Source of the DNA: JAVBLD01 sp031553705
GTDB taxonomy: Bacteria; Bacteroidota; Bacteroidia; Bacteroidales; Marinifilaceae
Length of the DNA: 5,643 nucleotides
Direction: 5' to 3'
NCBI GenBank assembly: GCA_031553705.1
Contig: JAVBLD010000057.1
Span: forward strand, 1-5,643
Shown one piece after another: positions 1 to 5,517 of this stretch (positions are counted from its first letter, which is position 1; every line of letters begins with the position of its first letter). The notes beneath the pieces were generated by a model. The model did no database searches. It saw only the letters and a program-made list of their open reading frames with translations, and was not told the DNA's origin. The translations under genes were made by a program, and so were the position numbers.

Positions 1-1
1 T

Positions 2-409
2 GGGGCTATCTTCCGTTACCAGGATGGCCGGAAGACCGGACGGCTTGGTATCGTACATCCCGGAGAGGAGTACCAGTATCTGGTGGAGGGGGAGTATGTC
101 CGTCTGAGGCTGGATGAGAGGTTGATTCTTAGAACCAGGAATGGAGCGGAGACAGGCCTGGACAATCCCTGTGGTTGCATCCCTCCCAACGATTGCATCA
201 GATGCAGGATTCATGAGCTGGAAGAGGTGATTGTAACTCCCGCTCCCCCCTGCAGCGTGTGTTATCAACATCCATGCCAGTGTTGCGACAGGTGCCACTG
301 GTATCCGTGTGTGTTATCAGGTATGTCAATCATGTCACATGAACCCTTGTATTTGTGCGCCATGTCCGAATTGCGGGAGCATCTATTGTTATGGAGATTG
401 CAACAGTAG
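2..409 (+). CDS. 5'-truncated N-terminal/cysteine-repeat part of a JAMM-like protein, frameshifted
   Basis: The frame is open from the left edge of the window, so the true start lies outside. I do not recognise the first 75 or so residues; they look beta-rich (GRLGIVHPGEEYQYLVEGEY) and then become cysteine-rich (NPCGCIPPNDCIRC). After an EVIVTP linker come two copies of a C-x2-C-x3-P-C-x-C module: CSVCYQHPCQC and CDRCHWYPCV. The second copy loses its last Cys because the frame changes at the GTGTGTGT tract (307-314). Residues after about base 314 (LSGMSIMSHEP and on to the stop) no longer show the cysteine pattern and are probably out-of-frame translation. The cysteine pattern continues in the overlapping frame at 309-1286, so I infer one original gene broken by a 2-base loss, a sequencing error, or recoding. 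A separate start at GTG 83 is possible but less likely, since the frame upstream is open. Confidence 0.6.
   Translation, partial: GAIFRYQDGRKTGRLGIVHPGEEYQYLVEGEYVRLRLDERLILRTRNGAETGLDNPCGCIPPNDCIRCRIHELEEVIVTPAPPCSVCYQHPCQCCDRCHWYPCVLSGMSIMSHEPLYLCAMSELREHLLLWRLQQ
251..401 (+). repeat. cysteine-module repeat array, C-x2-C-x3-P-C-x-C, about four units
   Basis: Unit 1 (251-283) reads CSVCYQHPCQC and unit 2 (284-313) reads CDRCHWYPCV, both in the upstream frame. Unit 3 (324-356) reads CQSCHMNPCIC and a looser unit 4 (363-401) reads CPNCGSIYCYGDC, both in the downstream frame. An 11-bp direct DNA repeat, GTGTGTTATCA, occurs at 257-267 and 309-319, consistent with module duplication. Paired CxxC and PCxC spacings suggest metal (zinc) knuckles or disulfide-linked modules; which one cannot be told from sequence, although an exported location would favour disulfides. 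Confidence 0.7.
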
Positions 410-1286
410 TGGAGGGACAGGAACAGGGGGAGGCTATAATCCTCCGCCTGCCCCGGCTTCAATCCGGTTCGCTTTCGGTGTCAATGCGACTGATTCCTGT
501 TATGTCGGTGGAATGTATACCGCAACGTTATCGGTTATTTCCGGAGCCCCGCATATTAACGGCATCACATATACCATGCAACGGAGCATCACAGACAGTA
601 CACCCTATGAATTGGCATCGAACACGACGCAGCAAGCCTGTACGTTCTATGCCACTTTACCCGGCACCTGGGATATCAAGGCTCATGTGATTTATAACGG
701 TAGCCGGGATACGACGCTGTTTATCAGGATGCGCTGCCATTTTCCAAAATGGGATATGATCCTGAACGGGAATGTTTCTACCGGCGGAACGGTACGCGGT
801 GCAATGGATCAGGCATGGACCAGAACAAAGTTATTGGCTACGGCTACCGGATGTGCGGAAGTCGGGTTTGTTATTTACCTGGTAACTTCGCAGACCGGGA
901 GCTATTATAACTGTTCCGAGGTGGTGGAACAAACGTCTACTTATGATATACGGGCTTCTGTGATGCTGAGTCCTGAACAGGATATCCTTAATGGGTTCGA
1001 TCCGCTTTTGCAGAGCAGTTTTTATGTAGCGGATTTCCATACTCATCCGCCGTTATCAAAATGGGTTGGGTCAGGGGCATTGATAAGAAAGGTTGGCCCC
1101 GCAAAGCTTACGGATGACAGTCCTCATTATGATTCTCCTGGCCGCAATGAAATCCCGAGTTTTGTCTATGATTATATCGGCAATAATGGGGAGCACGAGT
1201 CTAAGGATTCGATAGATTCCCCGGCAAAGATATATCGTTTCGGAGGGAATCAGAGAAACAGCAATTACTATGCACAGGAGGATTGA
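309..1286 (+). CDS. Cys-repeat, Ig-like and JAB/JAMM-like domain protein (3' part of frameshifted gene)
   Basis: The 325-residue frame has three parts. Residues 1-31 finish the cysteine-module array, and a Gly/Pro-rich linker follows (SSGGTGTGGGYNPPPAPA). Residues about 51-140 look like an Ig-like beta sandwich (alternating short strands such as GMYTATLSVISG and GTWDIKAHVIYNG). Residues about 165-315 resemble a JAB/JAMM (MPN) fold: E184 in AEVGFVIYL, then H244-T-H-P247 in VADFHTHPPL, then a strand FVYDY at 285-289. The usual S-x2-D is not canonical: the stretch from G263 to D275 reads GPAKLTDDSPHYD, so S271 with D275, or D269/D270, may serve. JAMM domains bind zinc and cleave isopeptide or peptide bonds; in bacterial polymorphic toxins and tail proteins they act as processing or effector domains. 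No signal peptide is visible because the native N-terminus is outside the window. GTG 309 is only the first codon of this frame and is probably not a genuine start. An alternative internal start is ATG 339. Function is inferred. Confidence 0.65.
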   Translation: MCYQVCQSCHMNPCICAPCPNCGSIYCYGDCNSSGGTGTGGGYNPPPAPASIRFAFGVNATDSCYVGGMYTATLSVISGAPHINGITYTMQRSITDSTPYELASNTTQQACTFYATLPGTWDIKAHVIYNGSRDTTLFIRMRCHFPKWDMILNGNVSTGGTVRGAMDQAWTRTKLLATATGCAEVGFVIYLVTSQTGSYYNCSEVVEQTSTYDIRASVMLSPEQDILNGFDPLLQSSFYVADFHTHPPLSKWVGSGALIRKVGPAKLTDDSPHYDSPGRNEIPSFVYDYIGNNGEHESKDSIDSPAKIYRFGGNQRNSNYYAQED

Positions 1287-1368
1287 GGCCGTCGTGATTT
1301 TGATCGATTATGGACGAATAGGTATGGTTATTAAAGAGTATATTAAGTTTGATTTATAAAAATTCAAT

Positions 1369-1650
1369 ATGATGAAAAAGTATATGATGATTTTGCTTGT
1401 TATCGGATATCCCTTTCTGATGACGGAAGCACAAACAAAGCATCTGGATAAACTACCTCAGAAACAGCGGGACAGTATTCTGGTACCGCTTGCAAAGGAG
1501 ATTATTCTGAAATATGGCCCTGATTTTTATGATGAGTATCAGTCTCCTGTTATCAGAAGGAATATTGCGTCTAAAGAGAAGTATATAATGGATGCTAAGA
1601 AAAGAGGGATACGAGCCAGTCATGGCCGGAAGAAAATCTTTCAGCTATGA
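1369..1650 (+). CDS. small secreted protein of unknown function
   Basis: The 93-residue product begins with a clear signal peptide: basic MMKKY, a hydrophobic stretch MMILLVIGYPFLM, and a likely signal peptidase I site after TEA (residues 19-21), giving a mature protein that starts QTKHLDKLPQ. There is no lipobox Cys, so a periplasmic or exported soluble protein is expected. The mature part is charged and mostly helical (KLPQKQRDSILVPLAKEIIL, then KYGPDFYDEYQSPVIRR) and ends in a very basic tail (KKRGIRASHGRKKIFQL). I do not recognise a named family. It lies 82 bp after the JAMM-like gene on the same strand, so a partner or accessory role is possible but unproven. A TAnnTTTG box (TAAGTTTG, 1344-1351) sits 17 bp before the ATG, without a clear -33 element. 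ATG 1372 is an equally possible start. The abrupt basic end leaves open a C-terminal truncation. Confidence 0.65.
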   Translation: MMKKYMMILLVIGYPFLMTEAQTKHLDKLPQKQRDSILVPLAKEIILKYGPDFYDEYQSPVIRRNIASKEKYIMDAKKRGIRASHGRKKIFQL

Positions 1651-1679
1651 TTGCGTTAAAATTCTCTTTATTATTTTTG
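1651..1679 (+). promoter_or_regulatory. Bacteroidetes-type promoter of the flavoprotein gene
   Basis: A TTG at 1651-1653 (-33 type) is followed by 18 bp and then TATTTTTG at 1672-1679, an exact match to the Bacteroidetes -7 consensus TAnnTTTG. Transcription would start near 1686, leaving a leader of about 16 nt before ATG 1702. The -33 element overlaps the stop of the preceding small gene, so the flavoprotein gene can be expressed independently of it. Confidence 0.6.
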
Positions 1680-1701
1680 CCGAAACCAATACAACAAATA
1701 A

Positions 1702-2337
1702 ATGAAATTAATTGCATTCAATGGAAGCCCTAAAAAGGAAGGAAATACCTATTTTGCGATAAAAATGGTTACCGACGAATTGGAAAAGAAAGGCATTGAT
1801 GTTGAGATCATTCAGGTAGGAAGTAAAAAAATATACGGCTGTACAGCCTGTGGCACCTGTAGCAAAATATTGAATGACAGGTGTATTATAGACAACGATG
1901 AGGTGAATTTGTGGATTGAAAAAATAAAGGAAGCCGATGGGGTAATATTGGGCTCTCCGGTTTATTTTTCTGGTATCAACGGCACGTTTAAATCTTTTCT
2001 GGACCGGGCGTTTTATGTGTTAAGCCGGAGGCCTTCGGTTTTAAGGTATAAAGTGGGAGTCGCTGTCGTTGCTTTGCGACGTTCGGGCGGTATTAGTGCA
2101 TTTCATGAGTTGAATAATTATCTTTTATTTTCGGAGATGTTGATACCGACTTCCAACTATTGGAATGTTATTCATGGCAGAACTCCCGGAGAGGTATTAC
2201 AAGATCAAGAGGGAGAACAAATTATGAGGAAACTGGGTAAAAATATCGTTTGGTTGATGCAGGTGCTCGAATATAGTAAGAACAATATTGCCTTACCCGA
2301 AACGGAAGATAAGATAACAACAAATTTTATTCGATAA
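1702..2337 (+). CDS. flavodoxin-fold NAD(P)H-dependent FMN oxidoreductase / iron-sulfur flavoprotein-like
   Basis: The 211-residue protein is of normal length for the NADPH-dependent FMN reductase / iron-sulfur flavoprotein family. It starts with strand MKLIAFNGSP followed by the phosphate-binding loop GSPKKEGNT (8-16) for FMN. The second flavin-contact segment is LGSPVYFSG (83-91), with helix TFKSFLDRAF after it. A compact cysteine motif, C47-x2-C50-x2-C53-x7-C61, matches the 4Fe-4S motif of archaeal-type iron-sulfur flavoproteins, so the enzyme may pass electrons between a cluster and FMN; many homologues keep the cysteines without a proven cluster. The physiological electron donor and acceptor are unknown. 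It is cytoplasmic, with no signal peptide. The start is fixed by the conserved MKLIAFNGSP strand; no Shine-Dalgarno is visible, as is usual in Bacteroidetes. It appears monocistronic, with its own promoter at 1651-1679. Confidence 0.9.
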   Translation: MKLIAFNGSPKKEGNTYFAIKMVTDELEKKGIDVEIIQVGSKKIYGCTACGTCSKILNDRCIIDNDEVNLWIEKIKEADGVILGSPVYFSGINGTFKSFLDRAFYVLSRRPSVLRYKVGVAVVALRRSGGISAFHELNNYLLFSEMLIPTSNYWNVIHGRTPGEVLQDQEGEQIMRKLGKNIVWLMQVLEYSKNNIALPETEDKITTNFIR

Positions 2338-2430
2338 TAGTGCATCTATTTGATTAGCTATTTGTTTATTGCTGATTTTCAGGACATTTTTTAATACACA
2401 TATCGGTAAATTTGGATGTAGTAAACGTTA

Positions 2431-2619
2431 ATGTCTTTTAAAAATTTCTATTGCAGCATCAGATTACCAGACAATTTGAAGCAGCCGTCGACGATAGCTC
2501 AGTTGTATCTGGTGGAATCTATTCCCTGTACCTTCCCGTTGGACGAAACCAATCGTATTATTGCAAAAAACTTGAGAGGAGAAGAGTTGAAAGCAAAAGT
2601 GGCTGAGCCATTGAAATAA
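2431..2619 (+). pseudogene. C-terminal remnant of a TlpA/thioredoxin-like thiol-disulfide oxidoreductase
   Basis: Only 62 codons are open. The segment AQLYLVESIPCTFPLDETNR followed by IIAKNLRGEELKAKV matches the last third of Bacteroidetes TlpA-like proteins, which typically read AxxYGVxSIPxTFLLD, then G-x-IIAxNLRGEEL, and end in LK. This covers the cis-proline strand (SIP), the following strand and the final helix. The catalytic CxxC half, the preceding domain and the signal peptide are all absent: 2338-2430 shows no frame with a WCGPC-like motif. Two unusual prolines (FPLD where FLLD is usual, AEPLK where AELLK is usual) suggest relaxed selection. The ATG at 2431 is only the first Met and need not be used. 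A TAAATTTG box at 2407-2414 is probably fortuitous. I judge it a decayed fragment, though a translated small ORF cannot be excluded. Confidence 0.55.
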
Positions 2620-2640
2620 TCGGGTTTACCCGCACATATA

Positions 2641-2674
2641 AATAAAGGTGTTTTGAAAAAACACCTTTATTTTT
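2641..2674 (+). terminator. strong intrinsic terminator (plus strand)
   Basis: A perfect 14-bp stem, AATAAAGGTGTTTT (2641-2654) with AAAACACCTTTATT (2658-2671), encloses a GAA loop and runs into a T tract. It closes the plus-strand unit that ends with the thioredoxin remnant. Because the arms are A-rich on the 5' side it could also act on the minus strand. Confidence 0.85.
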
Positions 2675-2714
2675 CAGTATCTTTTTGATGACACATTTTA
2701 GGATTATGCCCCGA

Positions 2715-2749
2715 CAAAAAGCAGATGCCGGAAACAATTCCGGCATCTG
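2715..2749 (-). terminator. intrinsic terminator of gdhA
   Basis: On the minus strand a perfect 12-bp stem, CAGATGCCGGAA (2749-2738) with TTCCGGCATCTG (2733-2722), has a 4-nt loop and is followed by C and five T (complement of 2716-2720). It begins 28 bp after the gdhA stop codon, the normal place for the gene's terminator. Together with the terminator at 2641-2674 it insulates two convergent transcription units. Confidence 0.9.
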
Positions 2750-2776
2750 TCATTTATATTAAGCTCAAGCAGCAGA

Positions 2777-4111
2777 TTATACGTGTCCCTGAGCACACAT
2801 TGCTTCGGCCACTTTAATGAAACCGCCGATGTTAGCTCCTTTCACGTAGTCGATCTTCTTTCCGTCTCTTCCGTATTTAACGCAAGTGTCGTGGATGTCT
2901 TTCATAATTTGAGAAAGTTTTGCATCTACTTCTTCTTCCGTCCAGCTATATCTCATTGAGTTTTGGCTCATTTCAAGACCGGATACGGCAACACCTCCCG
3001 CATTGGCTGCTTTGCCCGGAGCAAATATGATATGAGAGTTCAGGTGTTTTACAGCTTCTGCAGTACAACCCATATTCGACGTCTCGATTACCATCTGGCA
3101 TCCGTTTGCAACCAACGTTTTAGCATCATCTTCGTTCAATTCGTTCTGGATCGCACATGGAAATGCCAAATCAACTTTTACTTCCCAAGGTTTCTTTTTA
3201 GCGAAGAACTGAGCGCCGAATTTTTTAGCATATGGTTCAACTATATCATTGTTGCTTGCGCGAAGCTCCAGCATATAATCTACTTTTTCTTTATCCAAGC
3301 CTTTTTCGTCCAGGATATATCCATCAGGTCCGGAGATCGCAACAACTTTTGCTCCCAGTTGTACCAATTTCAATGCGGCACCCCAGGACACGTTACCAAA
3401 ACCCGAAAGGGCAACTCTCTTACCTGCAATTTTCTCTCCTTTTTCAGCTAACATATGTTGAGCAAAATATACGGAACCGAAACCTGTGGCTTCCGGACGG
3501 ATTCTGGAACCTCCGAATTCGCGCGGTTTACCAGTCAATACGCCTGTAAATTCATTGCGAAGTCTTTTATATTGTCCGTACATATAGCCCACTTCGCGAC
3601 CGCCAACACCGATATCCCCGGCAGGAACGTCCGTATCAGCTCCGATATGTCTGCTTAATTCTGTCATAAAGCTCTGGCAGAAGCGCATTACTTCATTATC
3701 TGATTTTCCTTTCGGATTGAAGTCGGAACCTCCTTTACCTCCTCCCATCGGAAGAGTAGTCAACGAATTTTTGAAAGTCTGTTCGAATCCCAGAAATTTA
3801 AGGCCTCCCAATGTCACCGAAGGGTGGAAACGGATACCTCCTTTGTATGGTCCGATAGCGCTATTGAATTGCACCCTGTAACCCCGGTTGATCTGTACTT
3901 CGCCTTTATCGTCGATCCAGGGCACTCTGAACATGATCACTCTTTCCGGCTCTACCATTTTTTCGAGGATCTTATTGGCTTTGTATTTAGGATTTGCCTG
4001 ATAAGTATCCCACACAGTTTCGATAACTTCTTCTACAGCTTGGTGAAACTCATTTTCACCCACTGTTTTTGCCTTTAAGGCATCCATGAATTCTTTAATT
4101 TCTGCTTTCAT
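2777..4111 (-). CDS. gdhA: NADP-specific glutamate dehydrogenase
   Basis: The 444-residue, full-length hexameric family I glutamate dehydrogenase makes L-glutamate from 2-oxoglutarate, ammonium and NADPH in the cytoplasm, the main ammonia-assimilation route in many Bacteroidales. The Glu/Leu/Phe/Val dehydrogenase signature is LPMGGGKGGSDFNP (120-133). K90 (IGPYKGGIRFHP), K114 (QTFKNS), catalytic K126 and D166 (VPAGDIGVGGRE) line up with the known active-site residues of the clostridial enzyme, offset by one. The nucleotide-binding Rossmann segment is VALSGFGNVSWGAA (233-246), and SGPDGYI (260-266) ends the second strand; the overall sequence type is that of NADP enzymes, but cofactor choice is inferred. 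The C-terminal substrate-binding segment AANAGGVAVSGLEMSQN (368-384) is intact. The start is the ATG at 4111, preceded by an A/T-rich leader. An overlapping out-of-frame ATG lies 4 bp upstream. The gene has its own promoter and terminator, so it is probably monocistronic. Confidence 0.97.
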   Translation of the reverse strand: MKAEIKEFMDALKAKTVGENEFHQAVEEVIETVWDTYQANPKYKANKILEKMVEPERVIMFRVPWIDDKGEVQINRGYRVQFNSAIGPYKGGIRFHPSVTLGGLKFLGFEQTFKNSLTTLPMGGGKGGSDFNPKGKSDNEVMRFCQSFMTELSRHIGADTDVPAGDIGVGGREVGYMYGQYKRLRNEFTGVLTGKPREFGGSRIRPEATGFGSVYFAQHMLAEKGEKIAGKRVALSGFGNVSWGAALKLVQLGAKVVAISGPDGYILDEKGLDKEKVDYMLELRASNNDIVEPYAKKFGAQFFAKKKPWEVKVDLAFPCAIQNELNEDDAKTLVANGCQMVIETSNMGCTAEAVKHLNSHIIFAPGKAANAGGVAVSGLEMSQNSMRYSWTEEEVDAKLSQIMKDIHDTCVKYGRDGKKIDYVKGANIGGFIKVAEAMCAQGHV

Positions 4112-4163
4112 GCATGTATTTTTTAATAATCATATTGAAGTCGTAAAAATGACTCCGGCCTAA

Positions 4164-4195
4164 TGTTTTGAATGAATGATTTTTTGTTTTGAATG
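4164..4195. repeat. two 11-bp direct repeats in the gdhA leader
   Basis: TGTTTTGAATG occurs at 4164-4174 and again at 4185-4195. The copies are 21 bp apart start to start, two DNA helical turns, so a protein could bind both on the same face. They lie between the predicted gdhA transcription start and the gene. Whether they are an operator is inference. Confidence 0.4.
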
Positions 4196-4232
4196 GCATA
4201 TCCGATGTATGGATTCAAACGTTTTCGGATGT

Positions 4233-4263
4233 CAAAATTATCTACTTTATTCGATAATGCAAA
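4233..4263 (-). promoter_or_regulatory. Bacteroidetes-type promoter of gdhA
   Basis: On the minus strand TTTG (4263-4260) is followed by 19 bp and TAATTTTG (4240-4233), matching the Bacteroidetes -33 TTTG and -7 TAnnTTTG elements. Transcription would begin near 4226, giving a leader of about 115 nt. At that start lies the palindrome AAACGTTT (4217-4224), and a 6-bp inverted repeat, ATCCGA (4200-4205) with TCGGAT (4225-4230), brackets it. Confidence 0.65.
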
Positions 4264-4420
4264 ACTTTTGTGATTATTTTTTTATAGTAACGAGAAAGCT
4301 TAACTTTCAATTTGTTAGTAAAAATCCGATGTGAATAATAATTTGTTATTATTTGCCGAAAAACGGGAGAATATGCGACAAAAAAACGGATAACGGACGT
4401 TGAGAAAACCAAAGGAAAGA

Positions 4421-4443
4421 TTTTACAATATACATTTGTAAAA
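4421..4443 (-). terminator. possible weak terminator after dprA
   Basis: TTTTACAA (4421-4428) and TTGTAAAA (4436-4443) form an 8-bp A/T-rich stem with a 7-nt loop, 16 bp beyond the dprA stop. On the minus strand TCTTTCC follows, which is a poor T tract. The rest of the 348-bp gap between dprA and gdhA holds the gdhA promoter and leader; 4264-4420 shows only an A/T-rich inverted repeat, AATAATAA (4334-4341) with TTATTATT (4346-4353), and no gene. Confidence 0.3.
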
Positions 4444-4459
4444 ACCGATTCATTTTGTA

Positions 4460-5497
4460 TTAATTTACGACGTAGTGTTTACCCGGAAGAGATGAAACAA
4501 CTTCTTCAAGCTCCAGCTTAAGTAAAATGGATGCCAATTCGTTAACCGGTATTCCGGTAAAAATACTGAGTTCGTCGATGTTCATCCCGTTCTCTTCTGT
4601 AAGAACTTTGAGGACGAGGCTTTCGCTTTCATCTGCCTGGAACAGGTTTAATGACATTTGCTCAGGAGATTGTATATAAGGAAGATCAAGTATCCTGGCC
4701 ACATCATTCGCATTTTCGACCAGCGCAGCGATATTTTGCTTAATCAAGGCATTACATCCTGCAGACATTTTATCTTCGGGCCGGGCCGGCAGGGTCATTA
4801 CATCGCGGTCGTAAGAGAGTGCCATCCGTGCGGTGGCCATTGCCCCGCCTTTTTCCGCGGATTCTACAATCCATGTGGCATGGGATAGTCCGGCAATAAT
4901 CCGGTTGCGTTGCAGAAAATTACCCCGGTGGGTTGCATTGTCACAGGAAAATTCGCTGATAAGGGCCCCTCCTTCGGATAGTATTTTTTCAGCCATTTGT
5001 TTGTGGGCAGCCGGATATATCATGTGAAGGCCATGACCTAATACTGCATACGTTTTCAGCCGGTGTTTCAGGCAGGCGTGGTGGGCTGAGGCGTCAATAC
5101 CAAATGCCAGCCCGCTTACGATTACCGGACGGTGTCCCATTTCATGAAGCTCCTTTAAAACCAATTCCACACGTTTTATACATCTTTCCGACGCTTTACG
5201 GGTCCCGACGACAGCGAGATATTTGACATCTTCTGTCTCCAGTACTCCTTTGTAGAAGAAAACCAACGGGGCATCAGGGCACTGTTTTAGCAGGTTGGGA
5301 TAATTGTAGTGGTCGACCGAACAAAGGGAGATGTGATGTTTGTCCATCATCTCCAGTTCCCGGCCGGTTTTATCTATTGCTGCTTTCCGGTCGAACAGGT
5401 CCGGCCGGATATTAAAATCGCTGCACAGGGATGTCCATGCGGCTTCGCTTTCATTGAAAATTGCCTCGATACTTCCGCTTTTTTCGATCAATGGCAT
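4460..5497 (-). CDS. dprA: DNA-processing protein DprA (Smf), probably 5'-truncated
   Basis: DprA binds single-stranded DNA and loads RecA during natural transformation. The Rossmann-like core is complete: VVGTRKAS (96-103), the VSGLAFGIDASAHH motif (127-140), VLGHGLHMIYP (152-162), EGGALISEF (175-183), the family signature FLQRNRIIAGLS (194-205), VESAEKGGAMATA (211-223) and LPARPEDKMSAGCN (236-249). A C-terminal winged-helix domain (about 290-345) is present. At the N-terminus, MPLIEKSGSIEAIF corresponds to the middle of the usual SAM-like domain, so about 15-25 residues that normally precede the GS-x2-AIF motif (including the PG-x-G hairpin) are missing. In frame upstream there are only eight codons (VRNSSFLC), with no start codon, before a stop (complement of 5522-5524), so ATG 5497 is the first possible start. 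This points to disruption by the adjacent insertion sequence. The catalytic/DNA-binding core may still fold; activity is uncertain. Bacteroidales also keep dprA when they are not known to be competent. Confidence 0.9.
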   Translation of the reverse strand: MPLIEKSGSIEAIFNESEAAWTSLCSDFNIRPDLFDRKAAIDKTGRELEMMDKHHISLCSVDHYNYPNLLKQCPDAPLVFFYKGVLETEDVKYLAVVGTRKASERCIKRVELVLKELHEMGHRPVIVSGLAFGIDASAHHACLKHRLKTYAVLGHGLHMIYPAAHKQMAEKILSEGGALISEFSCDNATHRGNFLQRNRIIAGLSHATWIVESAEKGGAMATARMALSYDRDVMTLPARPEDKMSAGCNALIKQNIAALVENANDVARILDLPYIQSPEQMSLNLFQADESESLVLKVLTEENGMNIDELSIFTGIPVNELASILLKLELEEVVSSLPGKHYVVN

Positions 5498-5517
5498 ACA
5501 TAAAAAACTGGAGTTCC

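Noticed and set aside
355..690. 111-codon plus-strand frame inside the JAMM-like gene
   Set aside because: It lies out of frame within the gene that carries the cysteine repeats and Ig-like domain; its translation has no repeat pattern or domain.
1270..1359. 29-codon ORF (MHRRIEAVVILIDYGRIGMV...) overlapping the end of the JAMM-like gene
   Set aside because: It has an AGGAGG nearby but is very short, overlaps the gene end out of frame, and has no recognisable content.
2621..2632. Small inverted repeat CGGG-TTTA-CCCG after the thioredoxin remnant
   Set aside because: It has a four-base-pair stem and no T tract; the strong terminator 8 bp further on explains termination better.
2963..3451. 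162-codon plus-strand open frame antisense to gdhA
   Set aside because: It lies entirely opposite the strongly conserved gdhA, and its translation is Phe/Cys/Tyr-rich with no domain; it is a shadow frame.
4294..4308. GAAAG/CTTTC hairpin between dprA and gdhA
   Set aside because: The stem is only 5 bp and no T tract follows on either strand.
4431..4438. TACATTTG, a plus-strand TAnnTTTG match
   Set aside because: No plus-strand gene lies downstream, and such matches are expected by chance in A/T-rich DNA.
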